Shown in pieces: positions 38,901-51,400 of a stretch of DNA of 64,000 nucleotides. The position numbers and the translations under genes were made by a program. The stretch's first letter is position 1; each line of letters begins with the position of its first letter. This DNA is from Metallyticus violacea (Eukaryota > Arthropoda > Insecta > Mantodea > Metallyticidae): assembly GCA_030762175.1 (NCBI GenBank), contig CM060831.1, positions 31,571,001-31,635,000 of the forward strand, written 5' to 3'. The notes below the pieces were generated by a model. That model was not told where the DNA came from. It saw nothing but the letters and a program-made list of their open reading frames with translations, and ran no database searches.

Positions 38901-41900
38901 ACTTTTTATTTGATCCAAGAAAACATGAGTAGCAATGAAAATCTCAAGTTGTTGTGGATTATTGTGTCACTTTGCCTCCTCCTTCCTTCCTGGACACAGT
39001 TATAAATAGCAAAATACTGATAGAAGGTTTCAGAGGATTTTTAGACTTTAAAAATAGAAGACAATAAATTAAGTAAATAGCAAAGCTGAAAATATTAATG
39101 TAATAAAAGAAGGTCAGAAGCAATGTTAGGGGTTCAGGTTCACTGTCCATCAACAGTGAAGTAGCTCATGGTGCAAAGATCAATCTTAAATAACATTGGA
39201 GAAGGATGTGCTAAAGACAGTTATTAAAATCATCACCATATCTAGAGATGAACATATGTAACAAAAACAGTTTATAATGGATTTTTAATCATTTCAAATG
39301 TCGCACTTAATTGCTGAGAAGTCAGATTTATAATCAGCTCCAGTGGTAATTCATAATAGTCAACAAATGAAAATAAATATGTTTAATATTTTATCTCTAG
39401 GTATAGCTAGTGAATGTACAGTAAATTTGAAGGGTGCTGCGAGAACTAAGTGTTCTTGGAATAGGCAGCATAGAAGCAAGCAATTCTAAAAATGGATGGA
39501 ATTTAAAGAATATTTTTTATTTCATGAAAATTATATTATGAATTTACTTAGGTATATCATTGTTGTTATTCCAAAACCTCATAACTCCAGAAGAGGTTTT
39601 TTTTTGAGGACAAGCAAAATTTTCATGAAATGTTATTTTCGTCTTTAACTAAAATAAAAGTAAAATCTATAGGTTAAGGCACATACAAATACTGTTCAGA
39701 AGTAAATATAAGACAATATTAATTAACTTAATGGGAATAGTTAGGTTATATGAAATACACAATTTTGGAGTAACAATGATGATATTGTGTTTTAAATTGT
39801 CCTGTTCTGTTTCTTAAATAAAGAAATGGAAAGCAAAACTCTGGAAAATGCTATGAGCTTCTCATTCCATAATCAGGATAAAGGAGGTAACTAATCTACC
39901 AGTCATTCCATTTCTTCAAGGCCACATTCTCATGAAGAGCTTGCTGGTAGCACAGTTTACATTCACAATGATTTTACAAGCAAACAAATCCATTTCACTC
40001 ACGTGATGTTAAATTGTTAATAATGTTAATGTGCTGTCATGGTTACAGGAGAGGAGCGACCCGAGCCACCGGCTGTGCCCAGTCCAAGATCTGGTTCAGG
40101 CTATAATTGACAGACATTCTCTCACAAAGAATAGTGATGGAAGTAACACTTTGCTATTGCTAAGTCAAGTATTTCCAAACACTGTTCACTTTGGTATGTA
40201 AATTATTATGAGTATGTTAATTCTATTACATTTTGCAATAAAAAATAAATAACATAAAATATTAAAACTCAGTTTAGAAAATTCATACCTATCAATGCTC
40301 AGTACTAACTTGACCAGCAATGAGTTCACCAGAAGAGTACATGTTAATGTCTTAAATTCCTACTCAGAGAAGAAAATAAAATTGATTTTGTTAATTTAAT
40401 GCAAGCAATAAGGAAAATGCATTTTCTAATTAGCTACTCAATGCAACATCCAAAGCTTTAGGTTTTTACTTAATATGTTACTTATACTAAATACATCAAA
40501 TGGCAAGACAGAAAGAGAAAACTGTCATTTTTAAAGAAACCTCAACAACAGTTTCATTTATCCACTTACAAGAATTACCATCTACCTACAGCAATAAAGG
40601 AAAAACAACATAAGTTTGTTTTACAAAATAATGACAATATTATACTCAGTATACATACTCTAACATATTTAAAACTTTAAGAAATAAGTATTTACTTATT
40701 TCTTAGATATTTACATTCCAACAAATGTGAACAAAAATTATAACCAGGTGCTAAGTGAACTTTTGCTTTCAACTTATAAGTAATTTTACATCACCAATTA
40801 ATAACCATTTAATGTTGTATCTTTTTAAAAATAATACTTGCTTAGAGCTAATCCATAGCTCTGCATTTTATGACATTAGAAAACTATCAAGTGATTATCT
40901 GCAGCTGTAACTCGCATGAATGGATGGGTTCCCATAATTCCATAGCTGGAACATGGTGCCTCCCATGAATGAGGCAGTGAGGCAGCTATACTAAGGACAA
41001 TTTAGTTACACTTATTTCCCTATAAAAGAGTATTCATATGATGCACATGCTTCCATTGGCATATAGTATGAAACTAAGATATTACTTAGAAGTGAAATGG
41101 ACAGAAATTTTGTTCAGGTAGTACATGGAGCTCTTGAACATGCCATAAATGTATGAGAATTGCAACTTAAGTCCCTTCCAGAGGGCATGAGATCTGGAAT
41201 TTTTGTTCTGAAAAATGCATTAACCTCAAGTAGGATCGAACTCGAGAACCTTAAGTCTCAAAGTGGTGCATTGCTCTGGAACCATCAAAATCAAAACTCT
41301 TATATACTGAAACCAAAATGTTTTAAATTTAATTCGTTTTTGAAGAACATGCTGAATATACACATTTTTAGCACATTAATTCTCTCAGATACACATCAAT
41401 GAAAGACTGTAGTAAATAAAGCTTTCTTCTATTTAATACATAAAAAGCAAACTGGTAACAATTGAATGCTTGAATTCATGGTGCCAGCTGCCAGTGATGG
41501 TCCGGGGGGTGGGGGAGTATCATGCCAGTGAGTTGCCAACTTATGAATGGAAGGTTTTTAAATATGCCTTATTAAAACATTTGCTATTCATCTGTTCATT
41601 ATCAACAATAACAATGAATTGCTTTGCAATCATATGACTACCATACCAACTGCACTTATAACATTTTAATTTTTAAATAATATTTTATTGAAGAAAGCTG
41701 CAACAGGAGCATTGTACTGTTTTGTAACATAAAGGTTTTGTTTGTTTTACAAGAATGAAATATGCTGCCAAAGAATAATTTTATGTTTACTGAAGTTTTA
41801 GAACACAAACTAGTTTTTTTATTATGAGAGTTTGAAATGACAATTGTAAAATAGATAATTGCTTTTTTATTTGATATAATTTTTCAGTTGACTACAGCGT

Positions 41901-43050
41901 TGAAGCACATATTATCTCTTATGAGTGCAATTTGAATCTCTACGAGTCAAATCATAGAGATATTGATATGCCAAAACTGAAATTAATATGAAACATAATT
42001 TAAATGACTATTAGCATCCAGATTACTTTGAATTTCTCCTGAAAAATTATGATTTTAACTCATATTCATGAGTCCACAAAATATGGTTGGTTTTTCTATT
42101 ACACAGGAATTTTTGCCATGCACCAATGAAACAACCACAGTTCCATTGGCTTAATTATACCATAGTTACTACCAATTTTAAAGTTCTGTTTTTCATATAA
42201 AATCTGGGAGCTCAAGGAACTTGGATATCTTCCAAGCAAAATTGTGAATTTATATATAAATTTATGAACAATTTAAGCTGCTTAATATCACATTGCAATA
42301 GCATGAGCACTCATTTTGCTGGTTGAACTGCTTTTCCAATTTTAGGCTATTAGATTTGTCAGAGAGAAGTATAATTCCTTTATGGTTCATTTACATGTTA
42401 AAAGTATAGGTCCTTTTTGTTAACTTTCACACTAACCATAGCTTTGTGAACAAGGTATAACAGCATTCATTCTTAAGTAATGTACTGCAGTTTACCTAGC
42501 AAAGTCAATAAAATAAGGCAGAAATGTTCATGACAATCAGAAATAAACTATCACCATACTTCATAAATGCCCCCTCCTACTCCTCCTCCTTGTCTTCTTC
42601 TTTTATTTTTCGTTCAAGACAAATGAATTTATCACTTGTTTCTATCATTATGCAATTAGTGAAGTGATCCTTGTCTCTCAGGGATAGGGTGACCAAATTC
42701 ACATCAATAAAAAAGAGGACAATGTATGAAAAAAGAGGACACAAAATATACATTTAGATTTACACTTATATTATACTTCTCATTGTTTTGTTTTAATGCA
42801 ATTAAACTTTCATATTTCAATAATGTTCTGTATGCTGAATAACTGCCAATACCAAAGCTTGAATGATAAAGGATTATTTTTAAATCTATGCAGATGAATT
42901 TCACTTATTTCTATCATTATGCAATCAGTGAACTGATCCATTTCTCAAAGATAGGATGACCAGTGAATAATGATAAATATACATTTAGTTTTACACTTAT
43001 ATTATATTTAAAATTTTCCATGTCCATTTATACAAAATATTTGTAATAAA

Positions 43051-43096
<46 letters not shown>

Positions 43097-45445
43097 TTTT
43101 TTTTTTTTTTTTTTTTTTTACATTTTTTTAATAAGAGAACACTTCTCTCCATGCATAGAAAGCAGAATGGGCAGAATGTGAGAATGCAGCAAAGAAACTA
43201 GATCTGCTTCAATTTTTTGATTTATTAGTTATCTATGAGAAAAAGGGTATATTCAGTAGATGCTGCTATCACCCCAGCAATTTACTTTTAAAAGGTATCA
43301 AAACAGATAATTTAAAAAATTCAGGCACACAAGCTAAAAAAAGGAGGGAGGACATTTCACAATTTTTTAAAAAATCACCTGGACCCCAGACAAAATGTAA
43401 AAAGGAGAGAGAACATGTCCAAACAAAAAAAGGATGTGTGGTCACCATACTCAGAGAGTAGAAATCAAAGTCTTGCAATAAAATCTATTGATGCCATTAT
43501 GTTTTATGGGCATTCTGTGAAGAGATATTGTAGTTGTAACAATCTTCAAATAATTATAATTACAGTAGTGAAAACACAATATCTGTTAGATATTTCTTAA
43601 TGTCTTTGTCTTTCTAATTCAGTTTGAAAAGTGTGTTGTTGGCAACAGTGATGTCACTGGCCATGTTGTTTTGTTGCCTCAAATGTCCAAGATATATCCC
43701 AGTCCTTCATAAGTGAGTTGTATCACAGACAGTGATCTTAGTTTTTATAGTATATCCTTTATATCAACTATGCTTAAAATGGCATAATTAATATCTTTGT
43801 TTGGAGGTGCTTCATAATTTAATTCATAAATCAATTTTTGTCACCAAGGACAGATATTTTATTACATTTTCTTTTTTTGTGCATTGCCTCTTAAGGTTTT
43901 AAAGATTTCCATTTATTGATTTGCTGCTAGTGCTAAGTTTACAACTTTCTATTAGTTCTGAAATCATTTTTATTATGAATAAGGATTTTTTTTTTAAACA
44001 GATGTTTGTGTGTGAGGAACTGTAAATTTGTTGAAAAAAATTTCTCTTTCAATATTGCATTCTTAAACTTAGTATTTGGTAGAAATTTTATTTTCATCAT
44101 ATCTTACAATTTTTCTCTCTCTATTTTCAAAAGGCAGATTTTTGGTATGTATTATCATCCATGATAGTTTGTGCCTTCCAGTAGTGATTACTGTTTATAG
44201 TTTACAACATTCCATGTCTTCTGTCCATTTCTTCATGTAAGTTGTAGCATATGCAGTATAGATCAGGTTGGAATGTTAAACAGTATTGATGTTTGCCAGA
44301 TTTATAGACAACTTAACCAGTGTGCAAAACATCTGAATACAGTAAATCTTCATTTTAGAAATTACTAAAGTTAATGAAATAAACTTTTTCCACAGTCTAC
44401 ATAATACCCATTTCTTGTACACTTAGAAATTTATTTTTACCTGCAAAAAACTTAGCTAACATTTTTGTTTTGCCTGTAATTGTTAACACAGCAAGAAGGA
44501 TTTTTTTGCATTATGTGAATAAGCCAAATTATGATGATTAAAATGACAACTTCACTCAGTCATAACTACATGTCAGAAAGTTCAGTGCACACAGAGATCC
44601 TCAAGAATAAAAGGTATTTAGCAAGCACCATAAGCTCATATGTGCAATGTTACATGAAAAAATATTATTTCTGCCCTCAGTTTTGTCACTGAAAGTTAAT
44701 TTTGTGTTATGCAGTACATGTAAATAAGTTATAATATAATGCTTTTAAGTTGTTTCTTTATTTTCAACAGACAGTTTATAACTTTTTCACTTGATAAGTA
44801 GTGATTGTTACTTGAATAATCCAATAAGTGCTAACCACTCTTTTTTGAAGTTTAGAACAATACTGCTAATATCAGTAACCTTTGGTTAATTATCCTTTTT
44901 ATTCAATATGTAGGTACATTTAATTAGAAAGAAACAGTCATATAAAATTCAATGAATACTTAGCTAGCTGATTCATTTAATCTATGCTCTGTCTTGTCTG
45001 CAAGGAAATACAGATAGCTGTGACAAGAAATGGTGGTAGTGGTAGAGGTTATTTTAGAACAAATGTTACACATTTTTAAGTGCATGGCAAAATTTGACCA
45101 ATATTTGTAATAGTGATATGCTCCAAATAGAACTGAAGCCTTGCTACGAGAAATAAGAAAATATTAATAAGTAAAATACTAGAGGAACAAAAAAAGAAAT
45201 GCTTTACTCACATCAACATCTCCCATCATTTCTTTGGTGGAAACTGTTGTGTCAATACGCCTGATTGCTCCCTGGTGGATATCAAGGTCCAGTTTGAGAC
45301 ATTGGCACCGTCGCAGGATGAACACAATAGGCATTGGAAGAATTCCAGCTGTGATCATCAGGCCAGCAATTACCATTACCCAATCAGGATAAGCAGCTTC
45401 TTCAGTTTTTCCCTGTTGGTATACTAGGTGATCAGCAGTATTTAT

Positions 45446-45499
<54 letters not shown>

Positions 45500-48400
45500 G
45501 TAACAACAACAACTGATCATGCTTTGTATATCATAGGGAATTATATAATGCAGCTAAGAAGAAAAATGCAACTAATTACATAAGAGCTGTAGACAAAGCA
45601 CATGGTTTGAATTCAAAACAATCATTCTGTTGAAATTTTGCCACCTAAAGCTGTTGCATTTAATTTCTTATTTTATCATGTATCCCTGTCAGCCTTCTAC
45701 CAAACACATGCATAGGCGATAACAACTAACTGACTAACTAAATCCCAGAATTTATAATCTTTGCACTCGAGGTTCTACCATAAGCACTAAGTTGGCTTTG
45801 TTACAGGTCAGTTGCTGCTTTGCTTGTAGTACTTTAAGAACTTTAGTTAATATGAAAAGAGAATATTGTGAAACAGTAAATAGGCATTTTTTGGTGTTCT
45901 GTTTCAACACAGCACAGAGATGTTGTAAGAAAATTTGTTCTTAGATTTAGGAAATCTGAACCATAAATAATGGACTTTCTATCTTAAAATGATGTGCTCT
46001 AATCAAAGAAAAACTTAATGATGGATAAATGTTAGAGCATTCCCCCAAAAAATCTCTACATTATGTATCATATGAAACAGGTATTTCAAAAAGCTCAGCT
46101 CTAAGAGGTACTAAATTGTTAAAATTAAAATATTTAAGAGGTGTTGTAATCCAAGAATTAAAACTCTTGATGATTAAGCATTGTGAATTTCTATAATTGA
46201 GTTTACAGAAGATTTATCTACAATGAATAAATTTCTTTGATGAGGCACTTAGTTTCATTAACATGGCTATATCTGTCACAAAACTATAGGCACTGGCATA
46301 AGAAAATCCATGATTAATGCACAATGTTTCCTGCACGATGAAAAAAATTGGTTTTTTGTGTGCTGCAACTGCAAAACTTGTAATAGTACCCATATTTTTT
46401 TACATTATATGTCTCTAAATTCATAAAGGTAATGCATATAAATTACAAGTTTTATCCAATAATGAGAGGTAACATGAATATTTTCAATAAAGAATCTGCT
46501 ACAGCCCATAATGTCTATCATTGTTTGAAGGATCTAAGTGAGGTTTCTAAAGATAAATAATTTCTAGATAGTTATGGACTTCTTATTCCCCTTATCTTAC
46601 CTGTAAGATTAAAAATATAAGTTTGTTACACTATAGTTGAACTGAAAGACAGTATAAGAATAGAAATTCCAAGAATTTCAAAAGCAAAACTTTTGTGTAG
46701 AAATGCTAATTGTATTAGAAAATTCAGGAATACCAGAAATTTAACAACTTAAAAAGTTATAAGAGTGTTTTATATACATGGAGATCCCTGGTAAATTCAG
46801 AATACTTGGTTGCTGCAGCCTATACATGTGGTCGGTAGCTGGTTTACTGGGACACATGGTATATAATCTTCTTGCAGTGGTAAACAATACATTACAAAGA
46901 ATTTTTTTTTCTGTTTAATTATTATATGCACAAGAAGTTATTCTCTTGATTTTTCCATAAAACATGTCTAAAAAGTAATATGTAGTTCTTACTTTTGCTG
47001 CATTCCAAGCTTGATACTGTGGTTTTTTGATAATCATGAACACCACTGATGAAATCAAAATAACTGTCATTAGAAGGGGTCCAAGAAACCTCCAAGTGAT
47101 TTGCCAGTATATTCCTGGTCTGTAACCTGTCATATCTTCTATATCTTGAGTAAATCTAAAATAGAAATAGTTTAACTTTAGATAAGCTTATGAAGTAAAT
47201 AGCCTAATCTCCTAAACATCTAATATCTATGGATCTAAGCCATCTTTCAGCTAGAAACTCCATCTGTGATAATACAGCCTCTGTGATGATAATAATAGCC
47301 TCTATGTAAACAATTGACTTTGTCAACATACTAGTTTATATTAAAGGTGTATGATTCCTTGCAATGATTCCTCTTGTTCATAAAACAAAGTAAATAAATA
47401 TCATTTCTAAACACTGAGAACAAGTGCTTATGTATGCTAAGGCAACAAATAGATCAAATGCAAATACTAAAGCAATAACAAGATGTATGTTCAATATAGA
47501 CCATGGCCATTATAGCATGTCACTTGATGATACTGTTGTAGCATGTGAGGCAATGTTGCTGCATAGTTCAGTTTGTCCTCTAGCTTTATTGCCTTGAGCA
47601 ACCTTCTTCTCTTTTGTAATTCTTTTGTATCTTTGAAGAGTGTCTCCTCACTAACTTTTCAAATGAATATCTAAGGCAAGGAATCTTTTTAGTGCAAAGT
47701 TAAAGAATATTCTTTAAGGTCAGAAGGTTGAATTTGAAAACAACTGTATTTTTGGCATGTAGCTACAGTTACCTTGTTACTAGCAAAGAAATTATAAATC
47801 TTGCTATTTTGGTGCATCTACGCAACATAAAATTACAACATCAGCCTTTTTAAAAGTGCTATGTTTTGGGGCAGATGGTAAAATAAGAAAAACACATACC
47901 TGCTTGAGGGAATACATGACAACATTGCTTCCCTTCTCTCCTTTCTATTACATTATAGCTTTAAAGGTGTATTCTCATTGACTTAGAAGTATACATGTAT
48001 TTCAATTTTCATTTGCCAGTGGCCATAGTGGCCAAATTAAATTAAAACTGTCAAAAGACAATTACAAAGACCAGACTTTTTATACATAATGTACATATGG
48101 GGTGATCCAAATAACTATGAATGAATTTGCAGTGTTCTATGAGCATATGCACACTTTCCTACTATTAACTGAAACAAGACCAGGCTAGCTTGCCTGTCAT
48201 TGTGAATCTGATAGTGGTTGAATTATGAGTCATATGTTTTATTTTGCATTTAATTGCAAAATATATTATGGCTTAGTATATGTTTTCTACTGCACAAAAT
48301 GCATTTATCTATAATTCATGTGTGTTAACTCAGCTTGTCAAGTTTAGAATAACTGAGTCGACTTTGTAACACTTACGTCACTAATAGTTTTTAAAAGAGG

Positions 48401-51400
48401 AAAACTAAGTTTCTGGAGCTAATCGCTCCCATCTTCAGTTCCAGTTTGACTGCCGGCCTTGTTCTTCATGGTGGTTTGGTTTGTCTCTGGTGGCGGTTGG
48501 ATGAACTTCTGTATTAAGACATCACTTGGTGGGATTTCAAAGTTGAAAACACTACATTTATTCTTCCAGATATAAATGTTTTCCCAAACGGCAAGTTCTG
48601 TTTTCCCCGTAATGTTTTTAAGTAGTTTGGGATTCCTGTTTATATTATGTTTTTCATTCCAAAAATGCCAAACTACTGCTGATTTTTCTTCCTGTCTTTG
48701 TTTTATGTTTCTGATGTGTTCTTTTGCTCGTGTTTTAATGTTTCTTTTAGTCTTTCCTATGTAAAAGTTTTCACAATCAATACATTCCATCTGATATATT
48801 CCTGATTTGTTCTCTTGAGGAATGTCCTCTTTTAGTTTAGAATTTAGTATATTTTTTATGGAGTAACTGTTTTTTGGAGTTAATATAATCTTTTGTTTTT
48901 ATGATATCTTTTGGAATTTGTAGAATGTTGATGGATGGTATGTGAATTTTTGGAACATTCTATTTTCCTCCTTGTTAGGAATGAGAGTACTGATGTCTTT
49001 GATTCTTTTTTTGTTCCTAGCTCTGTATTTCCATTTGGCCAGTCTCCTGACCTTAGTTTTTTGTGTGTGTGTTTGTGGTTTCCTCCGATCACATAGGGAA
49101 ATGCTGGGAAAATGTCTGCTCTCTCATTCCCTTTCATTTTATTCTATAGCATCAGTTACATGGTTGGAAGTGTCAGGGAGGTAGACTAGTGCCTTGTGGT
49201 GTGATGGTAGTGTACTTTCTGAAAAAAGTCCTTGTCCCAGCATCTGGTGGGATTCTGCATGGGGCCTCCTTTGGGTACCTTGGTGGTGGACCAGCGATGG
49301 CTCTCACATTTGGGGCTTATCACCTGAGGAAATGTTAGGGATCCTGTCTAAGGTTGTGCATTGCTTACACATATTCCTGGCCAACCAGTGTATCCCCCAT
49401 CTCATTACGAGATGCCCCCTTAAATGCATACAATGAGCCCAACTTGCAGGCTTGGCATTCAATTTCTCTTCTGTAGACAATCCTATTCTATTCTATTCTA
49501 TTCTATTCTATTCTATTCTATCCTATCCTATAAACTCTCCTCTTTAATGCATTTAATGTTGCCTTCAAATCTATCCAGAAAAATTCTGCAACTGTAATAA
49601 AACAACTAACACTCTTCCAATTTCAAAATAATTATACTAATATAAATTAATGTTGTAAGTGATATTGAATATTGTCATGAATAATTAGAGAGAAAATGCC
49701 TTGAAGCTATTATATTTATGAGCATATTACCCTCTAAGGTACATACAAACTTAAGAGATTTTAAAGATCATCAAAGTCAGTATCTTCATTACTGAAATGT
49801 TAGGATTTGTAATAGAAATTTGCTCACTACTCTTCCACTCTCTATGTTACTAATTTATTAAGACTCTATAATAACTTTCATATGCTAAAAATGCACATAT
49901 GTTTCACTACTCTTTATTAAAATCTATACAATTTAAATGCATGTAAAAATGTTAATATCACAATAAATTTAAGTACTATAACCTGATCTCCTTCCAACTC
50001 TCATTTCAAATGCATTCCATTAAATGTATGCATGCACTTACAAACAGATACTAACTTTTTATGGCCGTAAACGTACATCACAATAACAGTTTCCAACAGT
50101 GCTACTAGAACAAGACCAATTGTGCCAGCAAAAGAGTCAAAAAGTTTCAACCAGTATTCTCCTGCTCCTGTACAGAAAATCAGCCCCACTGAATAGCAGA
50201 TGACACACACAACACCTGCAACAAGAAATTTAGCTACACTGTAACAAATATTACTGAATTTGTATGTTTATTATCAAGTTTAAAGGTAGTAAAATATGTT
50301 GAAAGTGACCTGTTCCTTAAGTCAAGAAGTTTAAACACTTATTAAGAACTAAGAACTATTCCTGTAAGAATAAATTTGTGCACTGAATATTTTTTCTCAT
50401 AAACAGCTAAAGGAAAAAAATGTAAGATTAGGAAAGGGTGTCCCAGAAGAAGAGATATGAAATAATAAAAAAGCAATTAAAAACAATAATAATTCTACAC
50501 TAATTTTATTTTAGCTTCAGATTCAATATGAATAATGTTAATTAAAATTAATTATTAATACTGTCTTTTAGCCTATGAGAGGTTACTATGTGAGCATTTT
50601 GTTCACAGATTATTTTAAAGCCTAAAATTGTCAGATTCCTTATGCTATGCATATGTCTTTTTTTCTAGCTGACTTTTTATTCTTACTTTATAAGATGGTC
50701 AAGTTTGAAGCTTATGCATTTCCAGCTCTGCCTATAATTAGCACCTACTTAAGATCCTGTTTGCTATTGTGAGCATTTCTTTCATCAGTGATATACACAT
50801 AGGGATTTTTCTGGGGATTATATAGGATACTGTAAACGAATTGAATGTCTATATTGAAAGCAGTTCTTATTTTTAAAGTTGTTGTCCTCCAAAGCCATCT
50901 TTTATTCTCAAAATTCTATTTTCTTTTGAACAGTCCATATGTATTGTTAGCCAAAACATAGCAACCACCATCCTGTCAACAATATTTTCCATTTAGTGAG
51001 AATGCTTCAGTATGTGCTATTTTTTCCTAATGTCCAAGAATTAGATACATATGGCTTTCTTCTGTGAAAATAAGCAGAACAGATGGAAAGACAGTTAATT
51101 TAGTGCTGTAACAAAATCGAGGTAAGCTTTACAATTTCCTAATTTTTCACAGACTCTCTAGCATGCTCATAGGAAGTGATAACCTTATAGGTATGCCTAA
51201 CTTAAATGTTACCATTTTATTTTCTGAAAATTAAAAAACATCAAAAAAATAAACAAAACTGTACTGTGAGCAAAATGCTCACACATGACTTGCAGAACTT
51301 TTTTCCTAGCAACCACTCCTATGAAGAAAAAAATATGAAATCATATTCATCTTCCTAAAAGATTCTAATTTACCAGTTTTAGGAACTAAAGTGTGCAGTT

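Larger units (their letters stand above)
20966..40046 (-). other. Proposed SLC6 intron (19 kb)
   Basis: If the terminal exon is correct this is the largest intron. It holds a foldback repeat at 22.97-23.84 kb, a possible LINE ORF1 piece at 25.7 kb, a Tc1-like relic split by SINEs at 26.4-27.5 kb, a LINE 3' end at 32.1-32.8 kb, an inverted pair of PLE tails at 33.4-33.9 kb, a hAT end at 34.6 kb and a DUF4817 transposase end at 36.4-36.8 kb. In 27560-31050, 34830-36400 and 37100-40040 I see no gene. Confidence 0.5.
40101..45211 (-). other. Proposed SLC6 intron (5.1 kb)
   Basis: This is the intron between the TM12 exon and the proposed 54-bp exon. It contains a TIR repeat with an internal tandem duplication (42624-43452), including a TTA/poly-T tract, and a weak tRNA-like B box near 41240 on the minus strand. 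40101-41150, 41300-42600 and 43460-45211 show no gene. Confidence 0.5.
47156..50055 (-). other. SLC6 intron (2.9 kb)
   Basis: This intron contains the GIY-YIG end of a Penelope-like element on the minus strand, then a GC-richer SINE-like block with a TTCTA pentamer tail. 47156-48390 and 49540-50055 show nothing recognisable. Confidence 0.85.
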
